Positions 52,403 to 64,000 of a stretch of DNA of 64,000 nt are shown here, piece after piece (position 1 is the stretch's first letter; the number at the start of each line of letters is the position of its first letter). The stretch comes from Fistularia commersonii. Its lineage: Eukaryota > Chordata > Actinopteri > Syngnathiformes > Fistulariidae. Under the pieces are notes generated by a model. That model was not told where the DNA came from. It saw only the letters and a list, made by a program, of their open reading frames with translations, and ran no database searches. The stretch is from positions 14,299,001-14,363,000 of the forward strand of contig JBBMNZ010000007.1 of assembly GCA_037954325.1 (NCBI GenBank), read 5' to 3'. The position numbers were made by a program, and so were the translations under genes.

Positions 52403-53060
52403 TGTGAATGACATAAAGCACCTAACAGCCTGACATCTGGGACCAGAGTTCCTTTGTCTGCTGCTTCCAACCTCTCCTCTACAAAACGAGTGCAAACCTA
52501 CTGACAGTGTTCTTTGTTTATGTCTGTGACTTAATCAGACTCGCACAAGACACGAGACGCTTGGACAGTCACTCACAACGGTACTGGCCACGATCCCAGT
52601 GCCTCACCTATGACCCTTGAATGTTCCTCTTGTTAAATATGCCATATATATATATGGTTAAATATACTTATGATTTATGGTTTGGGAACATGTTGGGCTT
52701 CTGTGGCAAACTGAATCCTAGACACCCAGTGAAATTAACATGAGTGAATGCAGAATATGATGGATAGTTAGTAGTTTAAGTCTTATTCACTGATGTTGTC
52801 TAATGGTGTCAAACAGTGAACTGTAGAGCAAGCTGTGCTACAATGCAAAGAAATTTGAAGACGACTGGCCGATAAGATGACCTGTCCTCACAGGAGCTTC
52901 TACCCTGACTATTTTCAAATCTAAAGGGGAATGGTGATTGAAAGACTGGCTGTATTTATTTGGGAAACAAGACTTTAACTTGTACTATGACCACTATTTT
53001 CCTTTTAATATGGACCATTCTTGAATGAGATATATAACGATGCAAAGAGGACAAAAAGTG

Positions 53061-53066
53061 AATAAA
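53061..53066 (+). terminator. phtf1 poly(A) signal
   Basis: AATAAA lies about 660 bp after the phtf1 stop codon and gives a 3' untranslated region of ordinary size. Confidence 0.6.
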
Positions 53067-53186
53067 TTCTTTTTAATCTAGGCCTGTTTGCGTGGGTTGA
53101 TTCTGATCAGATTGATTATATACATATATGGTTATATATAAATGGTTTTTACCACATTAAACTCGGGAGCTCTGCGCGCAGTGGTG

Positions 53187-53420
53187 TGACGTAGGATTTG
53201 GTGTCATCTATTATCAAAATTACGGTAGAACAAAATGACGTTGAGGCACACCTCCAACTCAGAAGGACACCGCCGAGCAGCAGCACCTCCGCCCCAAGGA
53301 CACACCGTGCAGGCGGGCTCCTCCGACCGTCGGTCCGGGGGGATCCGGAGTCTCACGATTTGGGGAAAGAGAAAGCGTCCACGGGAGTCGCTTCTATCCA
53401 GAGAGACTCGTTCCGATCGG
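53187..53420 (+). promoter_or_regulatory. pfkfb2 promoter and noncoding exon 1
   Basis: A CRE-like TGACGTA (53,187-53,193) is followed by a CpG-rich stretch to about 53,560, in contrast to the AT-rich surroundings. A donor GATCGG|GTGAGA at 53,420/53,421 pairs with the acceptor TGATTTCAG at 53,771, giving a 351-bp leader intron. The transcription start is not resolved, and a later start in the CT-rich stretch near 53,600 is possible. Confidence 0.5.
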
Positions 53421-53815
53421 GTGAGATGACAAAACAATTTTAAGCCGATTGCATGATAAATGGTGTGCGAATCTGGTGCGTTATGGTTTTATTTGTGCGT
53501 GAACCCGGTAACCCGGCGGACGTCTGCACCGGGCTGCGCCAATCATGCGCGCCTTTCTGAATATAACGATACCGGTGCCAAGTTTTTTTTTTCCTCTCCC
53601 TCCCTCCATCTCTTTCTCTCTCTCTCTCCTGGATGGACGGACTGGTGGCAGCGCATTTCTCATCCTCAGCCGGTTGTACCGCCGACGTTGTAACAGATGC
53701 GCGAAGGAATCACCGTTTAAAAAAAAAGCCTCTGCACCGTCACCGTGCGTGTCATGAACATCTGATTTCAGGCCGTGACCTCCTGACTTGGCGAGGGCTC
53801 ACTCAGACTTCCAAC

Positions 53816-56800
53816 ATGTCGAGCTCTCACAGAGACCACGACTCTGCAAAACAAGGAGAAGCTAAGAAACCAGATCCGAGAACCAATGAAAAGAAATGCT
53901 GTAAGTAAATCCCATAAATCCCCCTCAATCTAGATTAAATGCAAGGATCCACAGGTGCACATGAGAGGTTGTTCTCACTGACTGCAGCTTCTTCACCCGG
54001 GCAACAATACACAGGTTTTACTGAGCCATTCAGTGTAAGACAAACATCACTTCCCCCCTTTGGAAGAAATTCTTCCTCTAATCCCAGGGCAAAATATGTT
54101 CATATGCATATCTGTAATCATATTTATAATAATGTTTACACTTTCTATCAGCACATATCCTAATGCACTGCAGGGCTCTTTCTGTGCATGTGACAATGAA
54201 CGCCTTGAATCTCTATATTCGTCCAATTCACTCATAGTCTAGCTCTGATACCTTTGGTGCACAAGCATCTTCAGAATCCTTTGAGTCCCTTATTTTAAAA
54301 GAAAGGGGAAAAAAATCCGGAAAAATATTGCATTATTCTTTTTTGGGAAAAAAAAGATTTCCTTTGAAAAGTGGTATAATCTAGCCGACAAAAATTATAC
54401 ATTTACATATGGATGTACCAAAAATGACAGCAAATAGGATATGTTGTCTTTAAATCCAATCCCAATGAGCTGAAAATTAGAAAATAAATTACCTTTAAAA
54501 TTAATTTTAATTGGAAAGAAAAATAATAATTAACTTTAACAATATTTTCGCCAGCATGGTGGTACAGTGATAAGCGCTTCTGCCTTGCCTGACAGCCAGA
54601 GTGTGCTTGGTTTGAATATTGCAGGGGGCCATTCTGTGTGGAGTTTGCTTGTTCTCCCCATGTCTCCATGGGTTTCCTTTCAGTTTTCTGGTGCCCACCT
54701 ACATCCAAATCCATGCAGGGGGTGTCATTGGAGACCCGAAAATTGCCCGGGTGTGTGGATGAGTGAGTGAGTGTATGTTTCGATATGTGGCCCAGTGATC
54801 AACCAGTGATCAACCGTCCAGGGTGAGCCTTGCCTCTCGCCCAATGACAGCTAGGATAGGTTCCAGCCAACCGTTACCCTAAGTGCAGGAAAAGCGGTTC
54901 AGATGGAGAATGAATGAATTCATTAATTTAATGTAAATAACCTGGGAATTTGTATCATTACCAGATGTACAGGCTAGATTGTTTTTGAAAAAGTCTTAAT
55001 GAATTCTTGGAAAACTGATCCCCAGGAAAAAGTCAGTAAAGCCAATTTTCTGTCTGTCTTGGTTAAGCTTGGGCCTCCTACATGACAAATTCCCCTACAG
55101 TCATCGTCATGATCGGCCTGCCTGCGAGGGGAAAGACCTACATGTCGAAGAAACTCACACGTTACCTCAACTGGATAGGAGTGCCGACCAAAGGTAAAAC
55201 AGGAGAAGCCTGTTCTATCTATCAGTCAGCTTTAAAGACAGATCGAAATTAGATTCCAATCTCAAGGAATCAGGAAAAAGTTTGGCTTCTTGGTTTCTAC
55301 TATAGTATCTTTTTTCTTGGTTCTGAAAATTTCCTGATGATCACAAAGTGAGAGAAATTGGATCAGTTATTTTTTTATTTTTTTATTTGTCTTTTAGTTT
55401 ATTGTATTTTGTCTTTATGTACGGTATTCTATTCATATCTTTGTTTAGCGTATTTAATTATTATAGAAACAAGTTTCACTTTGAGAAAAATTAAAGCTAT
55501 TCGAACTCAATTCATAAACATAGTTTAAAAAAGATTTTATTAGTATTATTCATATATCAATTCTACTGACATTGTGTGGTTGACACGATGGCAGTGGTTG
55601 GCACTTTTGCCTCATGGCGAGAAGGTCAATTCCCCTTTCTGTGTGGCGTTTGCATGTTCTCCAAATGTGTACGTGGTTTTAGTTGGGATTATTTTCAGAT
55701 ATTTTCCAGGTCTTGTGCTCCATCCAGTAAAGTACGAGCAGACCAACCCGGAGACTTGCTGAACTGTAATAAGTACAGTAGAAGTTTAACTCAAGCCACC
55801 ACCTGATGGAGTATTGATGCCATCTGCTCATTTCACAGTGTTTAATTTGGGTGTATACCGCAGGGAGGCTGTCAGAGCTTACAAATCCTATGATTTCTTC
55901 CGGCACGACAATGAGGAGGCCATGAAAATACGCAAGTAAGTGCGTTTGCTCAGTTATTCTGTGGGCTATCAGCTCAACACCAGAGAAAGCTGTATCAGCC
56001 TCTTTGAAGGAGCATCACCTAGGTTTCCTGCAGCACCCGCTGCTGCATTGGTGACAAAGCTGTTTTTGTGCCAACAATCAATACTGAGGGTTATAACAGT
56101 GCCATAGACCATTTTTCATTTAGATTCAACCACAGATTCCTTACTCAGCCACCAAATATGTGTGTTGCTGTTAGTTTGTTTTTCGATCAACATGTTTATG
56201 AGAGGAAAAACTGTATCCTCGCTCAACTGCCCTGTCCGCTGCAAATCTCTTGAACTAGACATGTGGTCCAGAGTCATTACAGAATCGTGTCAGGCTCCTG
56301 ACACATTCTCTTTGCTGAGTTCTGACCTAGATTTTAAACAAGCTGCCACTGTCACTCTAAAACTCCAGGGTGTTATACAGGCTGTTAATAACCAAGAAAA
56401 GTTTTTTTTTTCACTCTTAAGAGTCCCCATATTGTCAAAAATGATCAGTGGTAATTCTAAAAAAAGCAGGACTCAATGTGTGGTTTCCCACTGAATCTTC
56501 AGAAACTGCCAAGTCATGAATGCCGAGGCTAGATTTTTATGAGGATGTGGGGGTCATCTTGTATCCAACATTTCAACTTGTAAAATAAAAGGATGGTCAT
56601 GGTCTAAAAATGTTCTGTAAAAGGGAGGAGTAAGTGGCATTTTAAAGAAATTTGGTATTTCCTCGGTTCTGTGCATTAACCATGTTAGACTCGCACATTG
56701 AAGTTGTTGTTTGATTATATTGTTTGTCTCAAAGCTGGATGGTTTTCAGAAATCTATCCCACGTTTCAAAGTGTAACAGTAAAAATCAAGAAATTATTTT

Positions 56801-59800
56801 AAAGCTTTTCAATTGCAAAAGTACCCATTCTTTTTAAAAGTCAAGTAGGGATGAGATGTATACATTGTCATAATAATAATTAAGATAAAGTGTAGAGGAT
56901 TGTGCTTGATTGTGATGGATGCAAGAGAATTGAGGTTATTTCTGTCTTCTCCCTGCCTCCTGAAGGCAGTGTGCTCTGGTGGCACTGCGGGACGTAAGGA
57001 CGTACCTGAACGAGGAAGGAGGTCAGATCGCGGTCAGTTTTCCCTCTACCTTTCCACCCTTCCATCATCCTGTCTCATTCTGTCGTGTCAGATCATTTCT
57101 GCCCTTGTTCAGATACATCTGTTATGGCTAAAGCCATAATCCTACAATATCCGAGAAACGCTTTGTCATGGTAAAACCCACAATCATCATGTGCTTCCTT
57201 TGTCAGGTTTTTGATGCAACGAACACAACAAGAGAGCGCCGAGACCTAATCCAAGGTTTTGTGAGAGAGAACGCTTTCAAGGGGAGTTTAACTTAATCCT
57301 TATTGCAACTATTTTACCATTTTGTCCACGGACTACTGTGGATTCGGGATGCTGTCAGGTCACAGATGCTTAACAGACCTGTGTCAGAGCAGGACGTCAT
57401 CACTTTGACTGGACACCAGGCTTTTATTAGATGACAGTGAAACACTTAGGTTGTCATTCAGTGTCACGTTGCAGGTTGAAACCAGCTGAACGTCCTTACA
57501 GTCACCTGTCCCTTACCAAACTTTTAGGACAACCAACGCTGGCCTCCAGTTGCTTTTGTGGTTTAATATGAAAGGCAGATTTTGAAAATGTCAGTGGCTC
57601 AACCAAATGATCTTATACTGTAATTAAAGCTAAACAAGATCACAGTGATATTTTGACATTTCCAAACCTGCATTGTAATTGGCTTCGTTCATTCATTGCG
57701 GTCAGGGTCGCGGGGGGAGGCTGGAGTCTATCCCAGCTGTCATTGGATAAAAGCCGGGTTCCCCTTGGACTGGATGCCAGTCTATCACAGGGCCACATAT
57801 AGACATACAACCATTTTCTTTCTCGGTCACACGTCTTGACAATTTGGGGCAGTGGTCCCCAAACTACGCCCCGGGGGCCAGATACGGCCCGCCTCCACAT
57901 TTTGCCCGGCCCCTGAACAGTACCCGAGATGCATTAGGATTTTTTTTTTTTTCATTCTGGCCACGTAATCGTGACTTGTACATGCACAGAACGTAACATT
58001 CTATTCCACCCTTCTACTGTCTGTGCTATATCCTGTCAAGATCCCAGAGAGGGTTATTTTTGGCTATGTGTGGCTTTCTGGAAAACAATAAATGTTTACG
58101 TTTAGACTCCTCTGAGATCGTCACACTTTTCGTTACAAACTGGCCCGGCCCCCTGCCAGAGAAGGGAAAAGTTTTTTGCCCTTGCAGGAAAAAGTTTGGG
58201 GACCCCTGATTTAGGGTCTTAGCTAGCTTTATTTTATTTTATATTTTTGGTAAATTAGGATTAGTCTTAAATAAATACTGTAGTATTCATAAGATATAGT
58301 ATGGTCAGAAGTTGACAGTAGATTGCAGTTACACTTTTGGAATGTGAATTTTTGAACTGGAGTCCATGTAGTAGTCAACTGCGCTGCTTTTTCATCTTTG
58401 GCTTATCGATTTGTTCACAGCTCGTCACAAAATATCATAATGATATCGTAATAATCATACAGACATTTTTTTTCTATGCAGACAAAACAGGTATATTATT
58501 AAATGGAGTGGAATAAGTTAGACCAAAGCACATAAGCTGAAGCCAGCAGGCCTCATCAGAGGCAATGCAATTTTATTCTAGTTTAACTAGAAATACAGTA
58601 AATTATTTTGTGGTATGGCAAATTATTAGAGACATTACAAATGGATGTCCTCAAGAACGTTTGAAAATGATTAGACCACAACACTGGAAGTATAAAAGGG
58701 ACTGACCATGTACTGGCTTTTTTTTTTTTAATTGCTCAGCAAATGGTTTTGTAATTAAAGCTGGTAGAATGTCTTTCAGCCTGGTTGAAATTTGCAATTA
58801 GAAACTGCTGTTAGTCTTATCCCCTGGGAAAAAGAAACAATTAAATAAAAGCACAGTCACATTTAAATCATCCTTTGATTCTGATCTTTTTACTGCTCTC
58901 TTACAAACCTGATTGAGTTGAGCAATTGAGCTAAATTGTTTGCAGTTTCAGTCACCACCCACTGTAACCTGTGCTCATCACTGCATGAGTATCAAGCCTA
59001 TTATCTTACTTGATGGCAAAAAAAAACCCTATTCAGAATACACCCAACAGAGCAATTAATGACAACAATCAAAGCTGCTTGTCAAATAATCATTCATTTG
59101 TTTTTATTTTTTTTAAGTTTGACTTCCTGTCTGACTGGGGGGGCACTCTTTCCAACAGGTGTTTTTTGTGGAGTCAGTATGTGACGACCCTGAGGTCATC
59201 GCTGCAAATATTCTGGTAGGATCTCGTGAGGGTGGAAGAAAATATAACCTATTAATACACATTTTGCACTGTGTAACACTTCCCTGTCACACATGAATAT
59301 TTTAAACTACTGATGACAGGAAGTGAAGGTATCGAGTCCTGACTACCCTGAGAGGCATAGGGAGAGAGTAATGGATGATTTCCTCAAACGGATTGAGTGC
59401 TACAAGGTTACATACCAACCTTTAGATCCTGACGATTATGACAAGTAAGACAAATCTCCCTCCTCATCTATATGGATATTAGCCTAAAACACCCTTACTT
59501 ATGATAGCTTTCTTTGAATATTTTATTTACCGTAACTTTTTTTGTTTTCTAAAGTTGTTGATAGTTAATCCCCCCCCCCCGTAAGGATTAAACACTGTAG
59601 TAGAAGTGCAGAAATCAAACACCAGATGGTGATAGTAGACAACTATCTGAGCTACCTGTGTTTTCCATGTTTATTTGCAGGGAACTTTCTTTCATCAAGG
59701 TGATAAATGTGGGTCGACGTTTTTTGGTGAACCGGGTTCAAGACTACATCCAGAGTAAGATTGTCTACTACCTCATGAACATCCATGTACACTCGCACTC

Positions 59801-62800
59801 CATCTACCTGTGTCGGCACGGAGAGAGCAACCACAATGTAGAAGGCCGCATCGGGGGTGACTCGGAGCTCTCACTTCGTGGGAAACAGGTATGAAAGCCA
59901 TCCCTTTTGGGATACTTGTTTTATCAACCGTAAACTTCAAATGTGTGTCTCTATGAACTTATTATGATCCTGTAATAGAAATCCCCGACTGCATTAGTGA
60001 TTGGACAGTGGAAGGTCGTTCTCTGTCTCTCTCACATCCCAGTTCGCCAACGCGCTGCATGACTTCATCGAAGAGCACAACTTGTCAGATCTGAAGGTCT
60101 GGACGAGCCAGTTGAGGAGAACCATCCAGACAGCAGAAGAGCTGGGAGTTCCTTACGAACAGTGGAAAATACTCAACGAAATCGATGCTGTCAGTAACAC
60201 CCAAGCTTCCCATATTTCAGCTATTCAATCGTAGAAATAAGTTCATTTCACATATGAAAACAGACATAGTTTCAAAATATTTGAGCAATCCTCAACAGAT
60301 TCATTGACTTTTTTACATGTCTGAAATACTTTTATGACAATCACTTGAACTGTCATGGTTCCCACATCCTTGAAACCCTGGAAAATGGTGGAACCTGACA
60401 GGATCCTAGATTAAAAAAATAAATAAATTTACAGGAGAAGTCAATTGCTACTGCCTCAATCACGACTGGTCTCCTCTTGGCAAACATTAGTTTTTTTAGA
60501 CTGAAAATGTGTTTGACATGGAGTGTGAATCCTGTGCATGTTAGCGTGCACCCAGTGACACAAGCCACACCTCAAACCTTACATTTCTCTCGAATTGTTC
60601 AATCTTTCAGCTATTCAGCACCAATTGATCGCCAACATCAAGGGTTCTCTGCTGCAGCAGGTCATTGTACAACATCTTTACTTCCATCTCCCACTCCAGC
60701 TTCCACTGCGTCATTTTAATGGCCCCATTTGTTGTCACTCTTGTTTCTACCTGGAGTTTAGTTAGATTTGAGAATCACAGTACATTTTAGCAGCACAATC
60801 CAAGTAGTTCTATTTTGATAACTCATTTGTATTTTTGATACTAGAATGATAATATAATTATTCATGTTAAATAGTCTTTAGGTCTGTGGAGTTTCTCAGT
60901 CATCCAGGTCATGGTCAATTCTTGTCAAAATCTTCCTTTCGTAGCATCTGGACTTGATTTTCCTCCCTTGAAGATGTTTCACCTCTCATCTGAGAGGCTT
61001 CTTCAGTTTCTTCAGTTCAGTTCACTTCCTCAGTCTTCATCAAATAGTGTTGTATATGGATGTTTGAGATGATTTGGGCCTGAGAATTTATGACTTTTCA
61101 TTGTTACCAGGGTGTGTGTGAAGAGATGACCTATGACATGATCCAGAGGACATTCCCAGAGGAATTTGCTTTAAGGGACCAGGACAAGTATCACTATCGC
61201 TACCCAGGAGGAGAGGTGACTGAACCCAAAACATCTGATCAGAAACATGATTATCATGAGCTGACTATACTGTATTTCTGCATGATATGGATCTTTCCAG
61301 CTGAAATACTGTTTGTGTTTGTTTGTTCGTTTGTTTCCTAGTCCTACCAGGATCTGGTTCAGCGTCTTGAACCGGTCATCATGGAGTTGGAGAGACAGGG
61401 AAATGTTCTTGTCATCTGCCACCAGGCTGTGATGCGTTGCCTTCTCGCCTACTTCCTGGACAAAGGAGCAGGTAGAGAAACCAAACTATATAAACCTCTG
61501 CAGTACACACTTAAATACAACTGATATTGGGTTGGTTGATGATGATACTTATGTCAGAGAGGTAAACACTTTACAGTTATATGGTTTGTTAAATTGTTGC
61601 TTATAAACAAGCAATTTCACCTATATGGTATATTAGTGGTTCCACAGCAATTCACAATTGCGCGAAAATATACTAATAAATGTATCAGACCCAGGACAAG
61701 CACATGACACCCTATTCTTCTGTGTCTCATAGATGATCTTCCTTACATGAAATGTCCTCTCCATACAGTCCTTAAACTCACCCCTGTGGCGTATGGTAGG
61801 CTATCATTGTTGTAGTTAGAAAATGTTCCCCACCCTGTAATGTTTCTTTAGACCTTTTCTGTCTTTTTTCGGTCTAGGTTGCAAAGTGGAGATGTTTTAT
61901 CTTAATGTGGAGGCAGTTAATACACATCGAGACCGGCCTATTGTAAGTTGCTTGAAGTGTGTAAAAAAAAAAGAAAAAAAAACAATCACGTCATTAATGT
62001 GCATTTTGCATTGCTCAACAAACGCCTTAAGAGTGAATGAATGGGCAAAATACAATGCACATGAACAAAGTGTAACACAGTAATAAACACACATTAACTG
62101 GCAAATCTTAACCTAAAATCATCACCAACTGAGCCGTTGTGTGCTAATTGAAGGCATTTGTATTTCCGGCGCTTATAAGGGTATAACAACAACACTGGCT
62201 GCTCTGCATTGCAATTTTAAAAATGTGATTATCTGCAAGCTAAGAAGCTGACAATATAATATAAAGCAATATAAAGCAAGCGACAGCGAATTGTACAGTG
62301 CCTTACTTGATATTGCCTATGGGAATGACCAAGACATTGATGGTAAATTAGAATGTAAAAACAATGATCTGGTGTTGATCCCTAGGTTCAGTGGATGGAT
62401 TATAGAAGGGAGTGGGTTACAACAGATTTTCTTTTTCTTTTTTTTTTTTTTTTTTACCCCAAAATAGACATTGTCTAAAGATATGGATCAAATTCAGTTT
62501 TTTTTTTCTCTTTTTTGGTTACCAATTTTTACTCAAAAGAGGCTCTTTCATGGTTTATTCTACCGTTGTATGTGAGGCTTTTCTCTTCTCAGCTCCTTCG
62601 GCTGTTTCCTGGTTCTGTAGCATCCTCTATATTCTGAGCTTTAATTTTCTCTCAAGGCTTCACTTGTGCGCTACTGACCATTTAGCAAACTCTTATGTTG
62701 GTAATTTTTAGAACTGCAGCCCTGGCTGATCATGCTTGCTTGCTTGGCTAATCTAATGACAATCATGGTGCTGACTCTTTCCTGATTTAATGCTGACACG

Positions 62801-63801
62801 TATAGTTTGCACTGCAAAAGACAATTTTTGGCCATTATTTTTAGCTGTTAGACACATGACACCTCCAAATTCTACTCCTCAGGAAGCCTAAAGGGGACTT
62901 TATTCAGTAGATGTCGTAAACTCATGACGTCAATACATGGGGCCCATGTATGTGAGGAGACTGACAGCTTCAATGTTCATGTCAAAAGTTCAGGCACCAA
63001 GAGTGTTTTCAATGTAACGTCAAATGCCCTTTTTATCATTAGTCAGGCTATTGAGTTGTGAAAACTATTTCACTTTCCAATGTCTTAATTCTTTGAAAAT
63101 TAATTGCATGGGCTGTTTTATTTTTTAAAGTGGAGTTTCGTTTTAAACTGTGCCTTCATATTGTTATATCTATCATGTTGAAAGTCATGTCTTAAATATG
63201 GCACAAGGTACATTTTCCTTTTAATATGGTCAAAGAAATTGGATTTTGCAATTTCATTCCATATTTCTTCCTTAAATAATGCTGATGCAAATTAACGTGG
63301 CCTTTGAATGATATTATAATTTTCAAGTTTTCATTATCATTTCAATGAAATTCCCTTTTGGCTTCTGTATTCTCCTGTAAAATAGTTTACTGTGTTAATT
63401 GAAGCAGTTTGATTGTATTAATTTATTTATATTTACTGTCCCGCATAATCAGGGCTGTCATCAGTTGTGTGTGATGGAACGTAGTTGAATGAGATTTTTG
63501 TTGCCGTAATCCGCTACTATGGATCCTTATTGCCTTAATTTTCTTGGCTGTATTTGGTCAGGTGTCCCAGCTGTTAATGTGCACCCCCATTTTTCCTTAA
63601 CACTTATTCTCCTACCAGGGTAAAATCCCGAAGGACTCTACTCTCATACTGCGGCGGAATAGTTACACCCCCTTGTCCAGTCACGACCAGGTCAAGCGTC
63701 CCAGGCTCTACAGTGCAGGCAACCAGCCCTGGCTACCTCTTGCCCCAACCCCATCGGCTCTGATGCCAGAGGGACGGCAAAGCCAAGTTAGTGACAGTTA
63801 A
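53816..63801 (+). CDS. pfkfb2: 6-phosphofructo-2-kinase/fructose-2,6-bisphosphatase, pfkfb2-like
   Basis: Fourteen coding exons give 510 codons: 53816-53900, 55068-55193, 55839-55935, 56966-57032, 57207-57281, 59159-59215, 59320-59444, 59681-59888, 60043-60189, 61111-61215, 61342-61471, 61733-61795, 61878-61942 and 63619-63801. The enzyme makes and breaks fructose 2,6-bisphosphate, the cytosolic activator of phosphofructokinase-1. The kinase half has Walker A GLPARGKT (residues 45-52) and VFDATNTTRERRD. The phosphatase half has YLCRHGES with the phospho-histidine at 257, WTSQLRRTIQTAE and a second catalytic His in CHQAVMRC. The C-terminal tail has RRNSYTPLS (Ser465) and RPRLYSAG (Ser482), matching the heart-isoform Ser466/Ser483 kinase sites and marking it as pfkfb2 rather than pfkfb1, 3 or 4. 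The join after 57,281 has GG instead of GT at the donor; all other donors are GT. I cannot say which teleost pfkfb2 copy it is. Confidence 0.93.
54150..54214. repeat. Dispersed repeat fragment in pfkfb2 intron
   Basis: It shares CAGCACATATCC...TGCACTGC and GAACGCCTTGAATCT with the stretch at 32,262-32,398. Confidence 0.5.
54553..54920 (+). repeat. Near full-length SINE-like repeat (family A) in pfkfb2 intron
   Basis: The head GGTGGTACAGTGATAAGCGC resembles a tRNA A-box region and is followed by a degenerate B box (GGTTTGAATATTGC). The body has GTGTGGAGTTTGCTTGTTCT, then CCGTCCAGGGTGAGCCTTGC, CCCAATGACAGCTAGGATAG and a tail GAAAAGCGGTTCAGATGGAG followed by GAATGAAT repeats. The tail resembles that of the LINE relic at 17.7 kb. 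Confidence 0.8.
55574..55765 (+). repeat. Truncated SINE-like repeat (family A) in pfkfb2 intron
   Basis: Words such as GATGGCAGTGGTTGGCACTT and GTGTGGCGTTTGCATGTTCT match the head and body of the copy at 54.6 kb. The 3' half is lost. Confidence 0.65.
57683..57849 (-). repeat. Partial SINE-like repeat (family A), interrupted by a MITE
   Basis: On the minus strand the copy shows CCCAGCTGTCATTGGAT in its complement orientation and a GGGCCACATATAGACATACA block. It is the 3' part of the family. The copy is cut at GACAATTTGGGG by a hAT MITE and a short remnant resumes at about 58,209. Confidence 0.7.
57842..58216. mobile_element. hAT-like MITE nested in a SINE-like repeat
   Basis: The 359-bp element (57,850-58,208) has terminal inverted repeats CAGTGGTCCCCAAACT and the complement of AGTTTGGGGACCCCTG (15 of 16 match). 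It is flanked by 8-bp repeats ATTTGGGG and ATTTAGGG (7 of 8), as expected for hAT insertion. It has no coding capacity. It lies inside the pfkfb2 intron that carries the unusual donor. Confidence 0.85.
60886..61020 (-). mobile_element. Half copy of the foldback element in pfkfb2 intron
   Basis: It carries CATCCAGGTCATGGTCAATT, TTGTCAAAATC, CTGGACTTGA and GAAGATGTTTCACCTCTCAT, then GAGGCTTCTTCAGTTTC. These are the same words, on the other strand, as the element at 6386-6553. Only one arm and the centre remain. Confidence 0.7.
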
Positions 63802-64000
63802 AGGCTCCCTCTCTCAGTCACCATCAGCTGTGATCAGTCACCTCCCAACCTAGTTGCCCCCCCTCCCCCCAGGTGTCTCTCACCTCAGTGTGCAGGATTT
63901 AGTGTCTTTGTCAAAAAAAAAACCTACGTGGAATCCATCCCTGTTTCTCCCTCCCTCTCTCTCTCTATCTCTCTACCAGGGCATCAGTTGAGTCTTGCAT
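63802..64000 (+). other. pfkfb2 3' untranslated region, possible alternative acceptor
   Basis: The sequence after the stop codon is pyrimidine-rich. A strong acceptor-like stretch, CTATCTCTCTACCAG, ends at 63,980. Splicing exon 61878-61942 to it would continue GGC ATC AGT TGA and give a tail of three residues. No poly(A) signal lies within the window. Confidence 0.45.

Overview
This is a stretch of teleost fish nuclear DNA. The signs are vertebrate split genes with GT-AG introns, a head-to-head pair of fish V1R-type olfactory receptors (ora), very long CA/TG, AG and GACA microsatellites, and fish-type LINE, SINE and hAT relics. The species cannot be fixed from the sequence; the repeat mix suggests a percomorph-like fish rather than zebrafish, but that is an impression.

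Layout. Bases 1 to about 32,700 are gene-poor and AT-rich. They hold a LINE reverse-transcriptase scrap (1.3 kb), three internally deleted relics of one endonuclease/RT LINE family (12.2-14.0 kb plus; 17.7-18.9 and 25.5-26.6 kb minus), a second LINE scrap (8.1-8.4 kb), tRNA-headed SINE-like repeats, a foldback element, a hAT-like MITE, a 1.1-kb hAT-type element with a perfect 8-bp target duplication, and several long microsatellites. I found no convincing conventional gene there.

From 32.7 kb the window is genic. A compact three-exon transcription unit (about 32.7-33.57 kb, plus) has splice sites, a strong start context and a poly(A) signal, and could encode a 44-residue peptide I do not recognise. 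Next come ora2-like (35,186-36,157, minus) and ora1-like (39,942-40,883, plus), transcribed away from each other. Each has a TATA-like box and a predicted 107-108 bp intron in its leader, ending just before the start codon. After them are phtf1-like (start codon 42,788, stop 52,402; 16 coding exons, 685 codons; membrane protein) and pfkfb2-like (start 53,816, stop 63,801; 14 coding exons, 510 codons; bifunctional 6-phosphofructo-2-kinase/fructose-2,6-bisphosphatase). These two run in tandem with only about 150 bp between the phtf1 poly(A) signal and the CpG-rich start of pfkfb2.

The genes do not form a pathway: two encode chemosensory receptors, one an ER membrane protein and one a regulator of glycolysis. 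The most testable oddities are the small spliced gene, a GG in place of GT at one pfkfb2 splice donor with an in-frame alternative donor 21 bp upstream, and the mirrored leader introns of the two ora genes. All exon joins were made by eye from splice consensus, reading frame and recalled family sequence; no alignment or database search was run.
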